64,000 nt of DNA, taken from positions 124,001-188,000 of the forward strand of contig JAZDSV010000018.1 in NCBI GenBank assembly GCA_036784855.1. Reading direction: 5' to 3'. The notes under the pieces are model-generated. The model worked only from the letters and a program-made list of their open reading frames with translations. It ran no database searches and was not told the DNA's origin. Made by a program: the position numbers and the translations under genes. The DNA is from Aphelidium insulamus (taxonomy: Eukaryota; Aphelidiomycota; Aphelidea; Aphelidiaceae). Shown here in pieces: positions 46,727 to 56,519 of the stretch (position 1 is its first letter; every line of letters starts with the position of its first letter).

Positions 46727-47092
46727 TGTAAATACTCTGTTAAATACTCTGTTAAATAAGTGCATCCATTTGACAATATTCAAGACAACTGTTTATTGCA
46801 TAATCACTTGCCAATGTAAATACTCTGTTAAATACTCTGTTAAATAATATGAAGGTGCGTCCATTTGACAATATTCAAGACAACTGTTTATTGCATAATC
46901 ACTTGCCAATGTAAATACTCTGTTAAATACTCTGTTAAATAAGTGCGTCCATTTGACAATATTCAAAACAACTGTTTATTGCATAATCACTTGCCAATGT
47001 AAATACTCTGTAAAATACTCTGTTAAATAATATGAAGGTGCATCCATTTGACAATATTCAAAACAACTGTTTATTGCATAATCACTTGCCAA
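46727..47092. repeat. A-B-A-B tandem repeat array (88/95 bp units)
   Basis: Four units: 46727-46814 (88 bp, type A), 46815-46909 (95 bp, type B), 46910-46997 (A), 46998-47092 (B). Type B has 7 extra bases (ATATGAAGG in place of AGTG-type junction). Each unit begins with two copies of AAATACTCTGTT. All carry TTTATT on the + strand, i.e. AATAAA on the minus strand, in CTGTTTATTGCATAATCAC. The A-B pair (183 bp) is itself duplicated with few substitutions, so duplication was recent and two-step. The array begins 28 bp downstream of the stop of the minus-strand gene at 47121. Confidence 0.95.
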
Positions 47093-47120
47093 TTGGGAGA
47101 CACGTACAGTGGCACAGTGT

Positions 47121-47510
47121 TTAGAGCAGTGACGCGGCAGTCATGGCGATCACGGCAGTCAGACCAGACATGGCGGCCATGGACGGCGCGCCACTCTCTT
47201 CCTCAGTGCCATTAGCGCCAGTCTTGGGCTTGCCGGGCGGCAGCGGCGGCATACCAGTAGGCTTGGATCCGGCGCTGCTGGTGCCAGACGCGCTTGTGGT
47301 GGGCGATGTGGTGGTGGCGGTGCTGTTGGTGCCGTCGAAGCTGAGCGGAGGCAACACCTGGCCGTTGATGGCGATACAGTAGCCGGCGGAGCTGCACACC
47401 AGACCGGTGCCGCACGGAGCAGAGTTGCACGGATCACCCACCAGGCCCAGCGAGAGAACACTGGCGGGCATCAGGGCAACCAGAGACGCGATAACAATTG
47501 CAGCCTTCAT
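47121..47510 (-). CDS. small Ser/Thr-rich GPI-type wall protein
   Basis: 129 aa, single exon. Signal peptide MKAAIVIASLVALMPASVLS, a six-Cys module (GDPCNSAPCGTGLVCSSAGYC), a Ser/Thr-rich stalk (STATTTSPTTSASGTSSAGS), a Pro/Gly stretch, and a GPI-like tail (SMAAMSGLTAVIAMTAASLL). Probably glycosylated and cell-surface. Its 3' flank is the tandem array ending at 47092. Function unknown. Confidence 0.75.
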   Translation of the reverse strand: MKAAIVIASLVALMPASVLSLGLVGDPCNSAPCGTGLVCSSAGYCIAINGQVLPPLSFDGTNSTATTTSPTTSASGTSSAGSKPTGMPPLPPGKPKTGANGTEEESGAPSMAAMSGLTAVIAMTAASLL

Positions 47511-47925
47511 ATTATTTTTTGTATAATGACGTATATATATAATCAGCAGATGTGTGTGTGTGTGTGTGTGTCAGCAGTGGCGCATGGCAGCGGCGGCTTT
47601 TAACCGCGCCAGCTGCATGTTACACAAGCGTTACACAAGCGCCCATCTAATACACTCGCAGCCAATCACGGCGCTCCATTGGGCACACAGCCATATTGGC
47701 ATTGGCGGTCGCTCATTGGCGGATTACATAGATGGGCAGTTTCATATGTGTGCTTTGAGTGAATGCTGCTGATATATGATGGCTGCTGATGTATCATGTG
47801 GTATGGAGTGGTATGTATGGTACATCATGTAATGCAACGTGTAAGTTCTTGTGTGCATACTGTATAAATATTAGTGTGTTCGTTGTGTCAATGCCAACTT
47901 TATACATTGAGTGCACATTGTACAT
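47511..47925. other. intergenic region
   Basis: Divergent promoter between the GPI protein and the CHS5-like gene. A (TG)n tract lies at about 47551-47572, a TA run near 47531-47540, and short GTATGG/TGATGTAT direct repeats near 47775-47825. No gene seen. Confidence 0.4.
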
Positions 47926-48374
47926 ATGATAGAAAAAGAGACGACGGCTACGGAACAGCAGGCGCCGGTGACAGCTATGGACGGCGAACACCAAGACTTT
48001 ACGCTGTTTGTGAGCAAGCTGGATGCCGGGGTATGCACACTGGCGCAGTTGCTGCTACATATGGCCAATGCTGACGATCATCTGAGGTGGCCGTGCTTAT
48101 GACACCCGAGCACCAGATGATCGAGTTCCCCACGGTGATGCTGCCCACATCGGCTGGTGCCGGCTCCATAGTGACCGTGTCGGTGCGGAGAGATGCGGCG
48201 GCGGAGGAGCGGCGCTTGGCAGACTTTCTCTCATTCCAGCAGACGGTGCTTGACCTGTTTGGCGGTGGGGGTACTACTACTACTACTACTACTACCACTA
48301 CTGCCGACAGTGCACCACCAGAGGCAACGACAACACCGAGCAGTCCACCAGCGCGGCAGGCTACTGCTACATAG
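47926..48374 (+). CDS. CHS5-type exomer N-terminal domain protein (no FN3/BRCT)
   Basis: Exons join(47926..48030, 48087..48374), giving 130 aa. FTLFVSKLDAGVAVLMTPEH, MIEFPTVMLPTSAGAGSIVT and FLSFQQTVLDLFG reproduce the order and spacing of the N-terminal dimerisation domain of fungal Chs5 (VGKLDAS.ALLLT..H.LIEFP..LLP.G...GSIV). In Chs5 an FN3 and a BRCT domain follow and bind Arf1. Here the frame runs into a (ACT)n-encoded poly-Thr stretch, then Pro/Ser/Thr, and stops; the next gene starts 57 bp later. So it looks like an N-domain-only protein. Confidence 0.7.
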
Positions 48375-48431
48375 ATGGATACGCATATATGATAAGCGTG
48401 TACCTTTACAGAGATCTTGCACATTCACACT

Positions 48432-49530
48432 ATGGATCAATCGCAATTGGACATCATTGACGTGCCGCTGGAGATTCCGTCGCTTCCGGTGCGGCATCCG
48501 GTGCGCGGCTCTGGCAAGAGACAACAACAGCCGCAGCAGCTGCAGACACCGCAGAGTGATGCCGTGCCGGGTGCTGCAGCCACTACAGCCACCACGCCAG
48601 CACCGCCCAATACTAATCGGCGACAGAGGCGGCCGCCCGTCCCGCGTGCCCCGATCGCCACCACCAACGCGCAGGAACAGGCGGCGCTCATACAGACGCT
48701 CATGAAGCGGGTGGATGTGCCGCTGCGGGACCCGCGCAAGCAGGAGGTCTATCAGCCGCCGGAATTCGTTCGTGCCTATGGCGGTACGTTGGTGTGATGG
48801 ATATTGTGTGTGTATGTATTGCTGTCGATGTATTGCTGTCGATGTGCTATTGCATCGCTGTATAGTATGAGTGTGGTCTATGTGCTGTGATGTGTGTAGC
48901 TGTATAGTAGGAGTACTTTGCATCGGTTGTACTGTAATTGATAGCATTGTGACTGACTCGGTGTGAAGGATCGGTGGCCGCGTCTGGCAGTGGCGACTTT
49001 CACGTGTACCGCACCATACGGCGGCGAGAGCAGGCGCGTCTGGCAGGGTTTGCCAGGGAGCTTGAACAGGTCTCTAACGGGTTGCATAATATTTTACGAT
49101 CTTCTACATACTAACGCAATATTGGTAGGACAAGGAGAGAGCAGCGTTCGAGGCAGAGAGGGCCGCCGCACAGGCCAAACTGGATGAGAAGTTGGCCAAG
49201 AAGAGGCAGAAACGGCAAAAGGAGAAGGAGCGGCAAAAAAGGCAGCGTGGTGGAACCTCCGTGGATGCTGATGGCTCTAATGACGACAATGACGCACCAC
49301 CAACTTCCGAGAGTACATCACACAATAACACAGCGGAATCGACACCCGCAGCTAAACCGGGAATGGAGGACAAGTCTGCCATTCGTGACCAGGCAGACAC
49401 TGTTAATGCGTCGACGGACGGTCCCACTCTCGCATTCACCGCCGTGGCTGCAGCATCGCCAGCGGAACTGAAGCCAGCGCCAAGTCGGCTTAGCCGCGGC
49501 AACTTTCTCATAGTGGATCTGGATGAGTAG
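48432..49530 (+). CDS. PRKRIP1 / DUF1168 family spliceosome-associated protein
   Basis: Exons join(48432..48783, 48969..49069, 49129..49530), giving 284 aa. The diagnostic SGSGDFHVYRTIRRREQARL is followed by FEAERAAAQAKLDEKLAKKR and a Lys/Arg-rich helix (KRQKRQKEKERQKRQRG), as in animal PRKRIP1, a long-helix component seen in catalytic spliceosomes. The N-terminus is low-complexity (Gln, Thr, Pro). The tail LSRGNFLIVDLDE is acidic. Intron 1 (185 nt) carries a duplicated GATGTATTGCTGTC and ends in AAG. Intron 2 has a textbook TACTAAC branch site (about 49109-49115). Confidence 0.9.
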
Positions 49531-49621
49531 TGCGTGCATAGAGCGTTGGTACAATTGAATTGTTGCTGCTATTGCTTCACTAATAAGACGCACGAACATC
49601 ATCAAAAAGCGTGTATAATGT

Positions 49622-52000
49622 CTAATTCCACTTGTCGCGCAGTCGCGTGACGGCGTGCTCAATGCGCAACCGGTTGCCGATCATGTGCAGCTTGGGAAAG
49701 GTGTTCACCGCGCCCTTGGCGATGTATGCACGCATCCTCTCGCGATCCGGGTCGCGCAGCAGGTAAAAGTAGTCCGACACCGACACCGGCGGCACAATGG
49801 TGATGGAGCCTTCAAACTTTTGCAGAAACACGTACGACCAGTCCTGACTGAAGAACATTGGCAGCAGCTGCAGGTCCCGGATGACCAGCAGCCACTTTTT
49901 CAAATCCAGCTTTAACGATCGTTCCAGTGATGCCGCGATGAAGCCTCCGCGCCAGCCAGCGCCCTGCCTGTGCGCCGTGGGACTGCCACTGCTACCTAAA
50001 CTACATGTCAGATGACAGCCATTGTTATCTGTCACTCATATAAATAAAAATAGTCCCACCTTTTGCCTCGTAGAAGAACAAGACCACATGCGGATTGACC
50101 TGGCTGACAATGGTGTAGTTTACGCGAAACATCTTGTGCAGATCCTCGATGGGTATGTCGATGCGCAGGCTCCCGTCACGCCACAGCCGGCCCTCCTCAA
50201 TGTACGGCACCACCTGGCCGTCCGCGAGTTTGCGCCGCAGCTCTATCGGTGGCAGCACACCCGGCACGGCACTGCTGGCCAGCACGGCACTGCTGATCAC
50301 CACATCGGGCGCAGTTTTGTAGTTGAGCAGTTTGGCCGGCGAGTGCTCCTGCGTGGACACGGCCGTGATGTTGAGGATGCGGCCGCTGCGCCGAAACGCC
50401 TCCAAGAACGTCGTGTCGCCCATGGTCATCCAGTCCAGCTTGGGCGACCAGTGTTCGGGGTCAAAGGCGGCACCGGTGCGCCACAGTCGCGACAGCATCT
50501 CGCGCCACGACGAATCGCATGCCGTCAGCCGTGAGTACAGCTCGGGCGTCAAGTCGCGCAGCAGCTCCTCGTCCGTGCGCACACACACAAACGCCGCAAT
50601 CAGGGCCCCGGCCGACGTGCCAGTTATGACGGTGGGCAGGCGATCGTTCTGCAGCAGGGCCAGTATGACACCGACGTGGTAGTAGCTGAATGTAGCGCCG
50701 CCGCTCAGACACAGCGCCGACCGGCCGTACATCTTGGCCGCCCGTTTCAGCAGGTGACGCTTCTCCTGCGTCGACAGTAGCACGGTCCGGTCCACAAAGT
50801 CCAGTGCGCTCAACACCTCGTCCACATACTCTTCCACCGCCAGCTTGGTGCCGTGAAAGGTGCGCGAGTAGAGAGCCACATTCTCGATTCCCCCCAAATT
50901 GCTTTTGAGTGCGGCATCGAGCAGTATCCTCTTCAGCTTGACCACGGAGTCGCACTTGGCCGTGGGATGCGCATCGCCGCTCGGCCGCTCTGACGGTGCC
51001 GACTGAGCCCGCAGTTCAGCATCGCGGCGCTCCGAATCGATGCGATATGCCCGCATGAGCCGCGTGACACGTTTAATCAGCCGATAATCGTAGAAGGCAC
51101 ACTCGGCCTGCTCTTTCCACACCTGGCGCTTCATCAGACGGTCCAGCGCAAGTGCCACCACACGCCACTTGCTGTAGTCGGCATCTTCGGCAACGTCACG
51201 CAGCTGCCGCAACAGAGAGTTGTACTGCCGCGCCAGTTCTGTGCGTTGCCTTGACACGGCCGGCAAGAGCCACTGACTGCACTGAATCCACAGTTGCACC
51301 GCCGCCTCGTGCAAGTGCACCCACAGCCTGATGGCAACATACGCCAGCAGGTCCACCAGCAGCACGGCCCCTATGATCACCTAGAACATTCAGCTCGTAT
51401 ACAATACTACTATACTACTATGTAGTGCAGTTAACGTACAAGCAGCGGGAAGCGAATGAACTTGAACACGAAACCCTCGGGACTGTTGCGCGGCCGCTTG
51501 AACAGCAGAGGCCCCGGCGCGCCAACACCGCCATCAGACTCGTCAACGGCGTCGAGGAGCGCCGAATCGGCCAAAACCTCACTACCACGCTGGCCCACGA
51601 GAGCCAGATGGCCACGGAGCGCGGTACCATCCAGCAGCAGTATATCAGCGGTGGCCGTGGCGCCGTCGTCGTTGTCCGACACCATGGAAATGCCTCTCGG
51701 GCGCCGCCTGGTTACATCATCATTCACCAGCCCGTCGGCATCGCTGTAGCTGCTGGACACGGCATCCAAAGCGGCCGCCTGGTCCGTGTCGGTGCCGGCA
51801 GACATGACGGCCGCCACCGAGTCGTCATCATCCTCCGACGTGAGGAGCGGGTGGTGGTGCTGGTGGTGGCCAGGGCCGCGATGCACACCACCATCACTGC
51901 TGTCGGTGGCAGAGTCTGGCGCAGACGCCGCAAGCCACGGACGGCCGTGTGTCAGTGAAGAGGCGCTCAGGCGCGGTCTGGCCGGCGGAATGCACGCCAT
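49622..52000 (-). CDS. patatin-like triacylglycerol lipase (Tgl3/4/5-type)
   Basis: Exons complement(join(49622..49995, 50060..51380, 51440..52000)), giving 751 aa. The N-terminal 170 residues are disordered (Ser/Asp/His-rich). A hydrophobic hairpin follows (FKFIRFPLLVVIIGAVLLVD; LAYVAIRLWVHL), then an Arg-rich DUF3336-type region. The patatin core has oxyanion GGATFSYYHVG, nucleophile GTSAGALIAAF, and catalytic Asp in WRDGSLRIDIP. C-terminal LQKFEGSITIVPPVSVSDYF matches fungal lipid-droplet lipases. It likely hydrolyses stored triacylglycerol. No HX4D acyltransferase motif was looked for in detail. Confidence 0.93.
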
Positions 52001-52224
52001 ACATAAACTGTGTTGTGTATGAAATACCGTTGTGCATTGTTATTTAATTGTTACAAGTGCATTGTGCATTGTGCAATGGGAAGAAGAGAAGAGAAGCTTC
52101 AAGCCCTTCAAAGGTACATTGCTAATGCAAGAGTAGTTCTGTCATACTCGACAGAACTTATTATAGTACACATTTAGTGAACTGATGTATATATTCCCCT
52201 TAATCGCCACCTGTATCTGTGTGA

Positions 52225-53144
52225 CTACGCTTTGATGACTTTGGTGCGACGCTGCTGCTGTTTTCGAGCCAGTTTGGCTTCAGCTTTGCGGCGCTGCTGT
52301 TCCGGCAACTGTGCAATCTCATCCAGGCGCTGCTTCTGTTTCGCACGGAGTGCCTTCTGTGCTTCCTGCATACCATAAGGTTAATACTGTTAAAGCACAT
52401 ATTCAAAGAGTACCTCTTGAGCTTGCCGAGCAATCTCCTTTTCAACTATTTGGCGCGCTACCAGTCGCTGCTTCTGCACTCTAGAGCGCGCCTCTGCACT
52501 CAGCGACTGGCTGGCATGGCACAGCGAGTCGACAAAGTATAGCGAGAATTCCATCAAGCGCCTTGAGAGCAGAATAATATTACTGTCCAGACTGCTGGGT
52601 GCCGGCAGTGCAAACTCCAAACGAGCATGGCAATGGCTCCGATTCAAATCGTCCGTCCTATTAACGTGCAGATATTAGAAGAGTTTCAATAATCATCAAA
52701 CGCTCGTACGTCAAGGGAGCCGCGGCTGGCTGGTCAGAAAAAGAGAGCTGCAGTAGCTGTACACCATCCCGATGCAGTGCAGTGAGAGAACATTCAGCCA
52801 CGGATCCAACCGCAAACAGCTTGTTCAGCACTTCAGCACCAGCAGAATCAGCCACACATTTGACGTTGGACACCGAGAGGGCGTCTGGCAGACTGGCAAC
52901 AGTTTGTGCAAATGTCTTGATATCGTATCGCTCGGATTTGGCAGTATTCAGCTGCGACTGCGTAGCTGAGATCAGTCCCACGCACGGGCCGAGAGAACCC
53001 GGTTCAAGAACCATATGTACTGTGACGCGGTCAGGGGCCGCTGACATGAAAAGCGGCAGTATGCGGCCCCATAGCAAGTCGTGCCGCGGTCGCAAGCCTA
53101 TTCGGCCCACACATGACTACGCGAACGTTATTATATTAATAATC

Positions 53145-53177
<33 letters not shown>

Positions 53178-53577
53178 TAATGTGCCTGACAGTTGACACG
53201 ACCAGAAGCATATAGAACGTCCCCATCAATGGCGGCGGTGGACTGCATGCGCTCTACAGCCGTAAACTGCTCGGTCAACACTGACGCGGCCCCGGCAATC
53301 CTACAGAATGGACACATGAGCTCCCAGGCGTTATAATTCGGCACCGCATCGCGCATACCACTCGGATGCCACGTGTTGTATATGCCGGCTTCCGTGCCAA
53401 TAATTGGCGGCATAGAGCGCCATGCAGGCAACAAGTATGGCCACCTCCATCAATACCTCCCACGTGCCAGACACGGGGTTACCAAGTGCTTGATGGTGAG
53501 GTTACATACTGATAAAGGACAAGCAGAGAAAAACCTTGGCGCCAAACGCTCATGGCGTCGTCCAATTTAATTGCCAT
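52225..53577 (-). CDS. CCDC47 homologue (ER membrane, DUF1682)
   Basis: Exons complement(join(52225..52365, 52414..52657, 52710..53116, 53186..53300, 53359..53488, 53535..53577)), giving about 359 aa. One membrane helix (EVAILVACMALYAANYW), then HIQHVASEWIAG, TEQFTAVE, YASGRVNC, RPRHDLLWGRILPLFM, and the charged coiled-coil tail (RKAEAKLARKQQQRRTKVIK) that closes CCDC47 proteins. Animal CCDC47 belongs to the PAT/multipass translocon that helps insert membrane proteins. The fungal form lacks the long acidic lumenal N-terminus. The intron at 53117-53185 appears to start GCACAT. The first exon and its GTTTTT donor are the weakest part. Confidence 0.8.
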
Positions 53578-53743
53578 TGTGCAAGTTGTATGAAGGGAAT
53601 CGTGCCGTACTATTTACATATTGAACTGGACTTACATATACTTACATATACGATGTACACATATACTATACTTTATATGGCTCGACATACTGTAAGAACC
53701 TTTTTTATATGGTTGAAAGTCCTCCACTTGACACCAGCAGCAC

Positions 53744-54682
53744 TTAAACGGCCAAGGCGGCCACGAATAGAGCAGTGATGAACAGCATAATCGCGTTCGA
53801 CGTCTGACTGCTGGCAATGCTAGTCTTGCCGTGAGTGCCAGTGCCGTTCGTGGTGACAGTGGTGCCGTTGCCGAATTGGGTGCTGTTGCCGACCACGGGC
53901 GTGTCGTAGTTGCACACTAGTTGCGGCACACCGACACACCGCTGAATCGGGACAACCTGTTTGGTGATGGCCGCGCGGGAGCTGCACAGGAAGTTTGGCT
54001 GTTCCCACAGTGCCGTGGATGTGAAGGCGTCCGTCACATTCTTGCGTGCATCCAGGAACGCGAGAGTGGCGTTGTAGCGCACAGCCGCGTCAGATGTGTC
54101 ATTGGCATTACGCGCGGTACCATCCACTACAATCTCCGTGTACACGTAGTTGGCCAGGTGATAGTACTGGACGGCAGCGCCGGACTTTGTGACGTCGTCC
54201 TTGCCGAACGGGACGTACAGAATGTTCAATCCACTGTTGATCACATCGCTGGTGTAGTTGCTGTACAGCATCGGGGCGCCATAGGAGCCATACAGAATGT
54301 TGTACGAAGCACCCGGCACGGTGGCATAGTCAATACTGCATCCAACTGCGATACCAACGCGACCTTTGGCGGTCTGCAAATCTGCGCCGACAAGAGGCGT
54401 GCTCACATCGGGCAGGGTCAGACCGACCATGTTACCGGCGATGATTGCCTTCTTCAGAATGGCAGCATTGGATTCTGCAGTCTCGGGTGTCACAAAGAAG
54501 AAGGCGGTCAAACCATTGCTGGCCAAGTAGTCCAGCGTTGTCTGGCTGACTGCATCGGGTCCCACAAAGGCCAGCGCAGTCTCATTATTGTTCACGCACT
54601 GTGTTTGCAAAACGCCTGGGCGGGCGTTGGCGTTGGTGAGCGCTGCCAATGCGGCCAGAATCAATAGTTGTTGGTGGAGCAT
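53744..54682 (-). CDS. degenerate polysaccharide-deacetylase (NodB-like) GPI protein, copy 1
   Basis: 312 aa, single exon. Signal peptide MLHQQLLILAALAALTNANA. The NodB-fold pattern is visible: strand ETALAFVGPDAVSQTTLDYL, GLTAFFFVTPETAESN, AIIAGNMVGLTL, and YNILYGSYGAP (place of RPPYG). The metal-binding DD of TFDDGP is replaced (AFVGPD) and the HxxxH motif is absent (LTLPDVSTP). So it is probably a catalytically dead chitin-deacetylase relative. Ser/Thr/Asn stalk with N-glycosylation sites, then a GPI-type tail (NAIMLFITALFVAALAV). A close paralogue lies next to it at 55046. Confidence 0.8.
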   Translation of the reverse strand: MLHQQLLILAALAALTNANARPGVLQTQCVNNNETALAFVGPDAVSQTTLDYLASNGLTAFFFVTPETAESNAAILKKAIIAGNMVGLTLPDVSTPLVGADLQTAKGRVGIAVGCSIDYATVPGASYNILYGSYGAPMLYSNYTSDVINSGLNILYVPFGKDDVTKSGAAVQYYHLANYVYTEIVVDGTARNANDTSDAAVRYNATLAFLDARKNVTDAFTSTALWEQPNFLCSSRAAITKQVVPIQRCVGVPQLVCNYDTPVVGNSTQFGNGTTVTTNGTGTHGKTSIASSQTSNAIMLFITALFVAALAV

Positions 54683-54839
54683 GGCTCGCGGTATCTATCT
54701 AATCTATATCTAATATGAATGGATGGATGGTTCGATGTTTATGTAAGTGGCGACAGCAATCGGCTTTTATAGTCACGCCGAGAGCCGCCAATCACGGCAA
54801 TTCCAACCGCCATTCAAGCAACAACTGTTGCCTGCATTA

Positions 54840-55045
54840 CGTCACATATGTCCATACGTACACATGTTGCCCGCATTACATACATTACATACATTCAATG
54901 CTCCTACAATATTTATTACTTTTCATACTAATGCATGCATAACGTCACATATGACCATACGTAAATATGTTGCCCGCATTACATACATTACATACATTCA
55001 ATGCTCCTACAATATTTATTACTTTTCATACTAATGCATGCATTG
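54840..55045. repeat. 103-bp tandem duplication between the two NodB-like genes
   Basis: Two units of 103 bp (about 54840-54942 and 54943-55045). The last 75 bp, starting GTTGCCCGCATTACATACAT, are identical in both. Both contain TTTATT on the + strand (AATAAA on the minus strand) in ACAATATTTATTACTTTTC. The second unit ends exactly at the stop codon of the minus-strand gene at 55046, so the duplicated DNA is that gene's 3' flank. Confidence 0.93.
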
Positions 55046-55960
55046 TTAGACTGCGAGGACAGCGGCCAACAATGCAGAGAGAAATAGAGCTACCGTGCCA
55101 GATGTTTGAACAGCAGCGGTGCCAGATTTGTGAACATTGTTGGGGATGGGCATGAAACTGGTGCTGTTGCCAACGTTGGGTGTGCTGTAGCTGCACACGA
55201 ATTGCGGTACACCCACACAGCGCTGAATCGGCACAATCTTCTTAAGGATCACCGAGCGGTAGCGATTGATGAACGCTGGATCTTCCCACTGCGACAGCGA
55301 TGTGAAGGCGGCGGTGACGTTGGTACGCTCCAGCAACAAGTTTATCGTGGCATTGTATTTGTCCAACGTGCCGCTGCTCCAATTGGTTGCATTCGGTAGA
55401 ATTTCCGTGTACACATAGTTGGCAATGTTGAAGCGGTAGATTTGATCGGCGAGGATCGCGTCGTCGTCCTTGCCGAACGGGACGTACAGAATGTTCAATC
55501 CACTGTTGGTCACGTCGTCCGTGTAGTTTTTGTAGGTCATTGGCCACGCCTGTGAACCGTGCTGACCAAATAGCACTGCATAATCAGCTCCGGGCACGGT
55601 GGCATAGTCGATGCTGCATCCAATGGCATTGCCAACGCGACCTTTGGCGGTCTGCAAGTCTGCGCCGACTAGTGGCGTGGCCACATTTGGCAGGGTCAGA
55701 CCGACCATGTTGCCGGCTGCGGCTGCCTGCTTCAACATGGCAGTCTTGGACTCTGCAGTCTCCGGCGTCACGAAAAAGTAGGCGGTCAAGCCCTGGCTGG
55801 ACAGGTAGTCAAGCATTGTTTGGCTGACTGCATCCGGGCCGCCGAATGCCAGTGCAGTCTCATCGCTGTTCACACACTGCAATTGTAACACGCCGGGACG
55901 TGCATTGGCATTCGCGATTGCGGCCAGAGCAGACACAATGAGCAATCCTTGACGCAGCAT
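55046..55960 (-). CDS. degenerate polysaccharide-deacetylase (NodB-like) GPI protein, copy 2
   Basis: 304 aa, single exon, clearly a tandem paralogue of the gene at 53744. Shared segments include NANARPGVLQ, YFFVTPETAES, GNMVGLTLP, PLVGADLQTAKGRVG, SGLNILYVPFGKDD and VPIQRCVGVPQ. The same two NodB metal-binding motifs are missing (AFGGPD; LTLPNVATP), so both copies lost them before or at duplication and were then conserved. Signal peptide MLRQGLLIVSALAAIANANA and GPI-like tail (GTVALFLSALLAAVLAV). Likely surface glycan-binding or structural rather than enzymatic. Confidence 0.8.
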   Translation of the reverse strand: MLRQGLLIVSALAAIANANARPGVLQLQCVNSDETALAFGGPDAVSQTMLDYLSSQGLTAYFFVTPETAESKTAMLKQAAAAGNMVGLTLPNVATPLVGADLQTAKGRVGNAIGCSIDYATVPGADYAVLFGQHGSQAWPMTYKNYTDDVTNSGLNILYVPFGKDDDAILADQIYRFNIANYVYTEILPNATNWSSGTLDKYNATINLLLERTNVTAAFTSLSQWEDPAFINRYRSVILKKIVPIQRCVGVPQFVCSYSTPNVGNSTSFMPIPNNVHKSGTAAVQTSGTVALFLSALLAAVLAV

Positions 55961-56519
55961 GGTTTAATAGTAAGTTGTCTAGGTTGTGCTGCTGCAGTGT
56001 CGCGCAAGTACGGCACTTATAGCCCCAATTTATGGTGCTCACTGTGCCATCTGTGCATCCAATCAGATTGCACATGGACACTCGACAGACTGCTGTTGTT
56101 GCCAACAGAGGGTCATTCAGCTGGACTGGCTATTTCTGGCAACATGTCATTCAATGTAGGCAGTCACGTCGACGTAACTACCCATGCAACACCTCAGCCG
56201 GCGGGCTAAGAGTAAACAACAGTGGCTATTTATAACCTGGCTGCATTTACACAGACAAGCGTTGATGTAATATCTTTACCGCCTAGTCGGCGTCATAGCT
56301 GTATTGCGAGCCACATGAAAGCTACATGCAATACACACATAAGCCCCTTTGCTCATTTAAATAAGTTTAAATAAGAGTCGCTGCCATGTTCAGTGAAGGC
56401 TGTGAGGCTGTCGACCGACCCTGGACAGATGTAAATAGGCCAACATGTGGTTGCAAACAGGCACGTGAGTCACACGCAGCCAATCAAGGTGACACACGAC
56501 AAAGAAAAAACAATCAACA
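55961..56519. other. intergenic region
   Basis: 559 bp divergent promoter between the second NodB-like gene and the HutD/AstE-like fusion. A near-tandem TTTAAATAAG occurs at about 56355-56374. No coding frame, RNA gene or larger repeat recognised. Confidence 0.4.

Noticed and set aside
46727-47092. CRISPR-like array
   Set aside because: Units are near-identical along their whole length with no unique spacers; it is an ordinary tandem duplication in a eukaryote.
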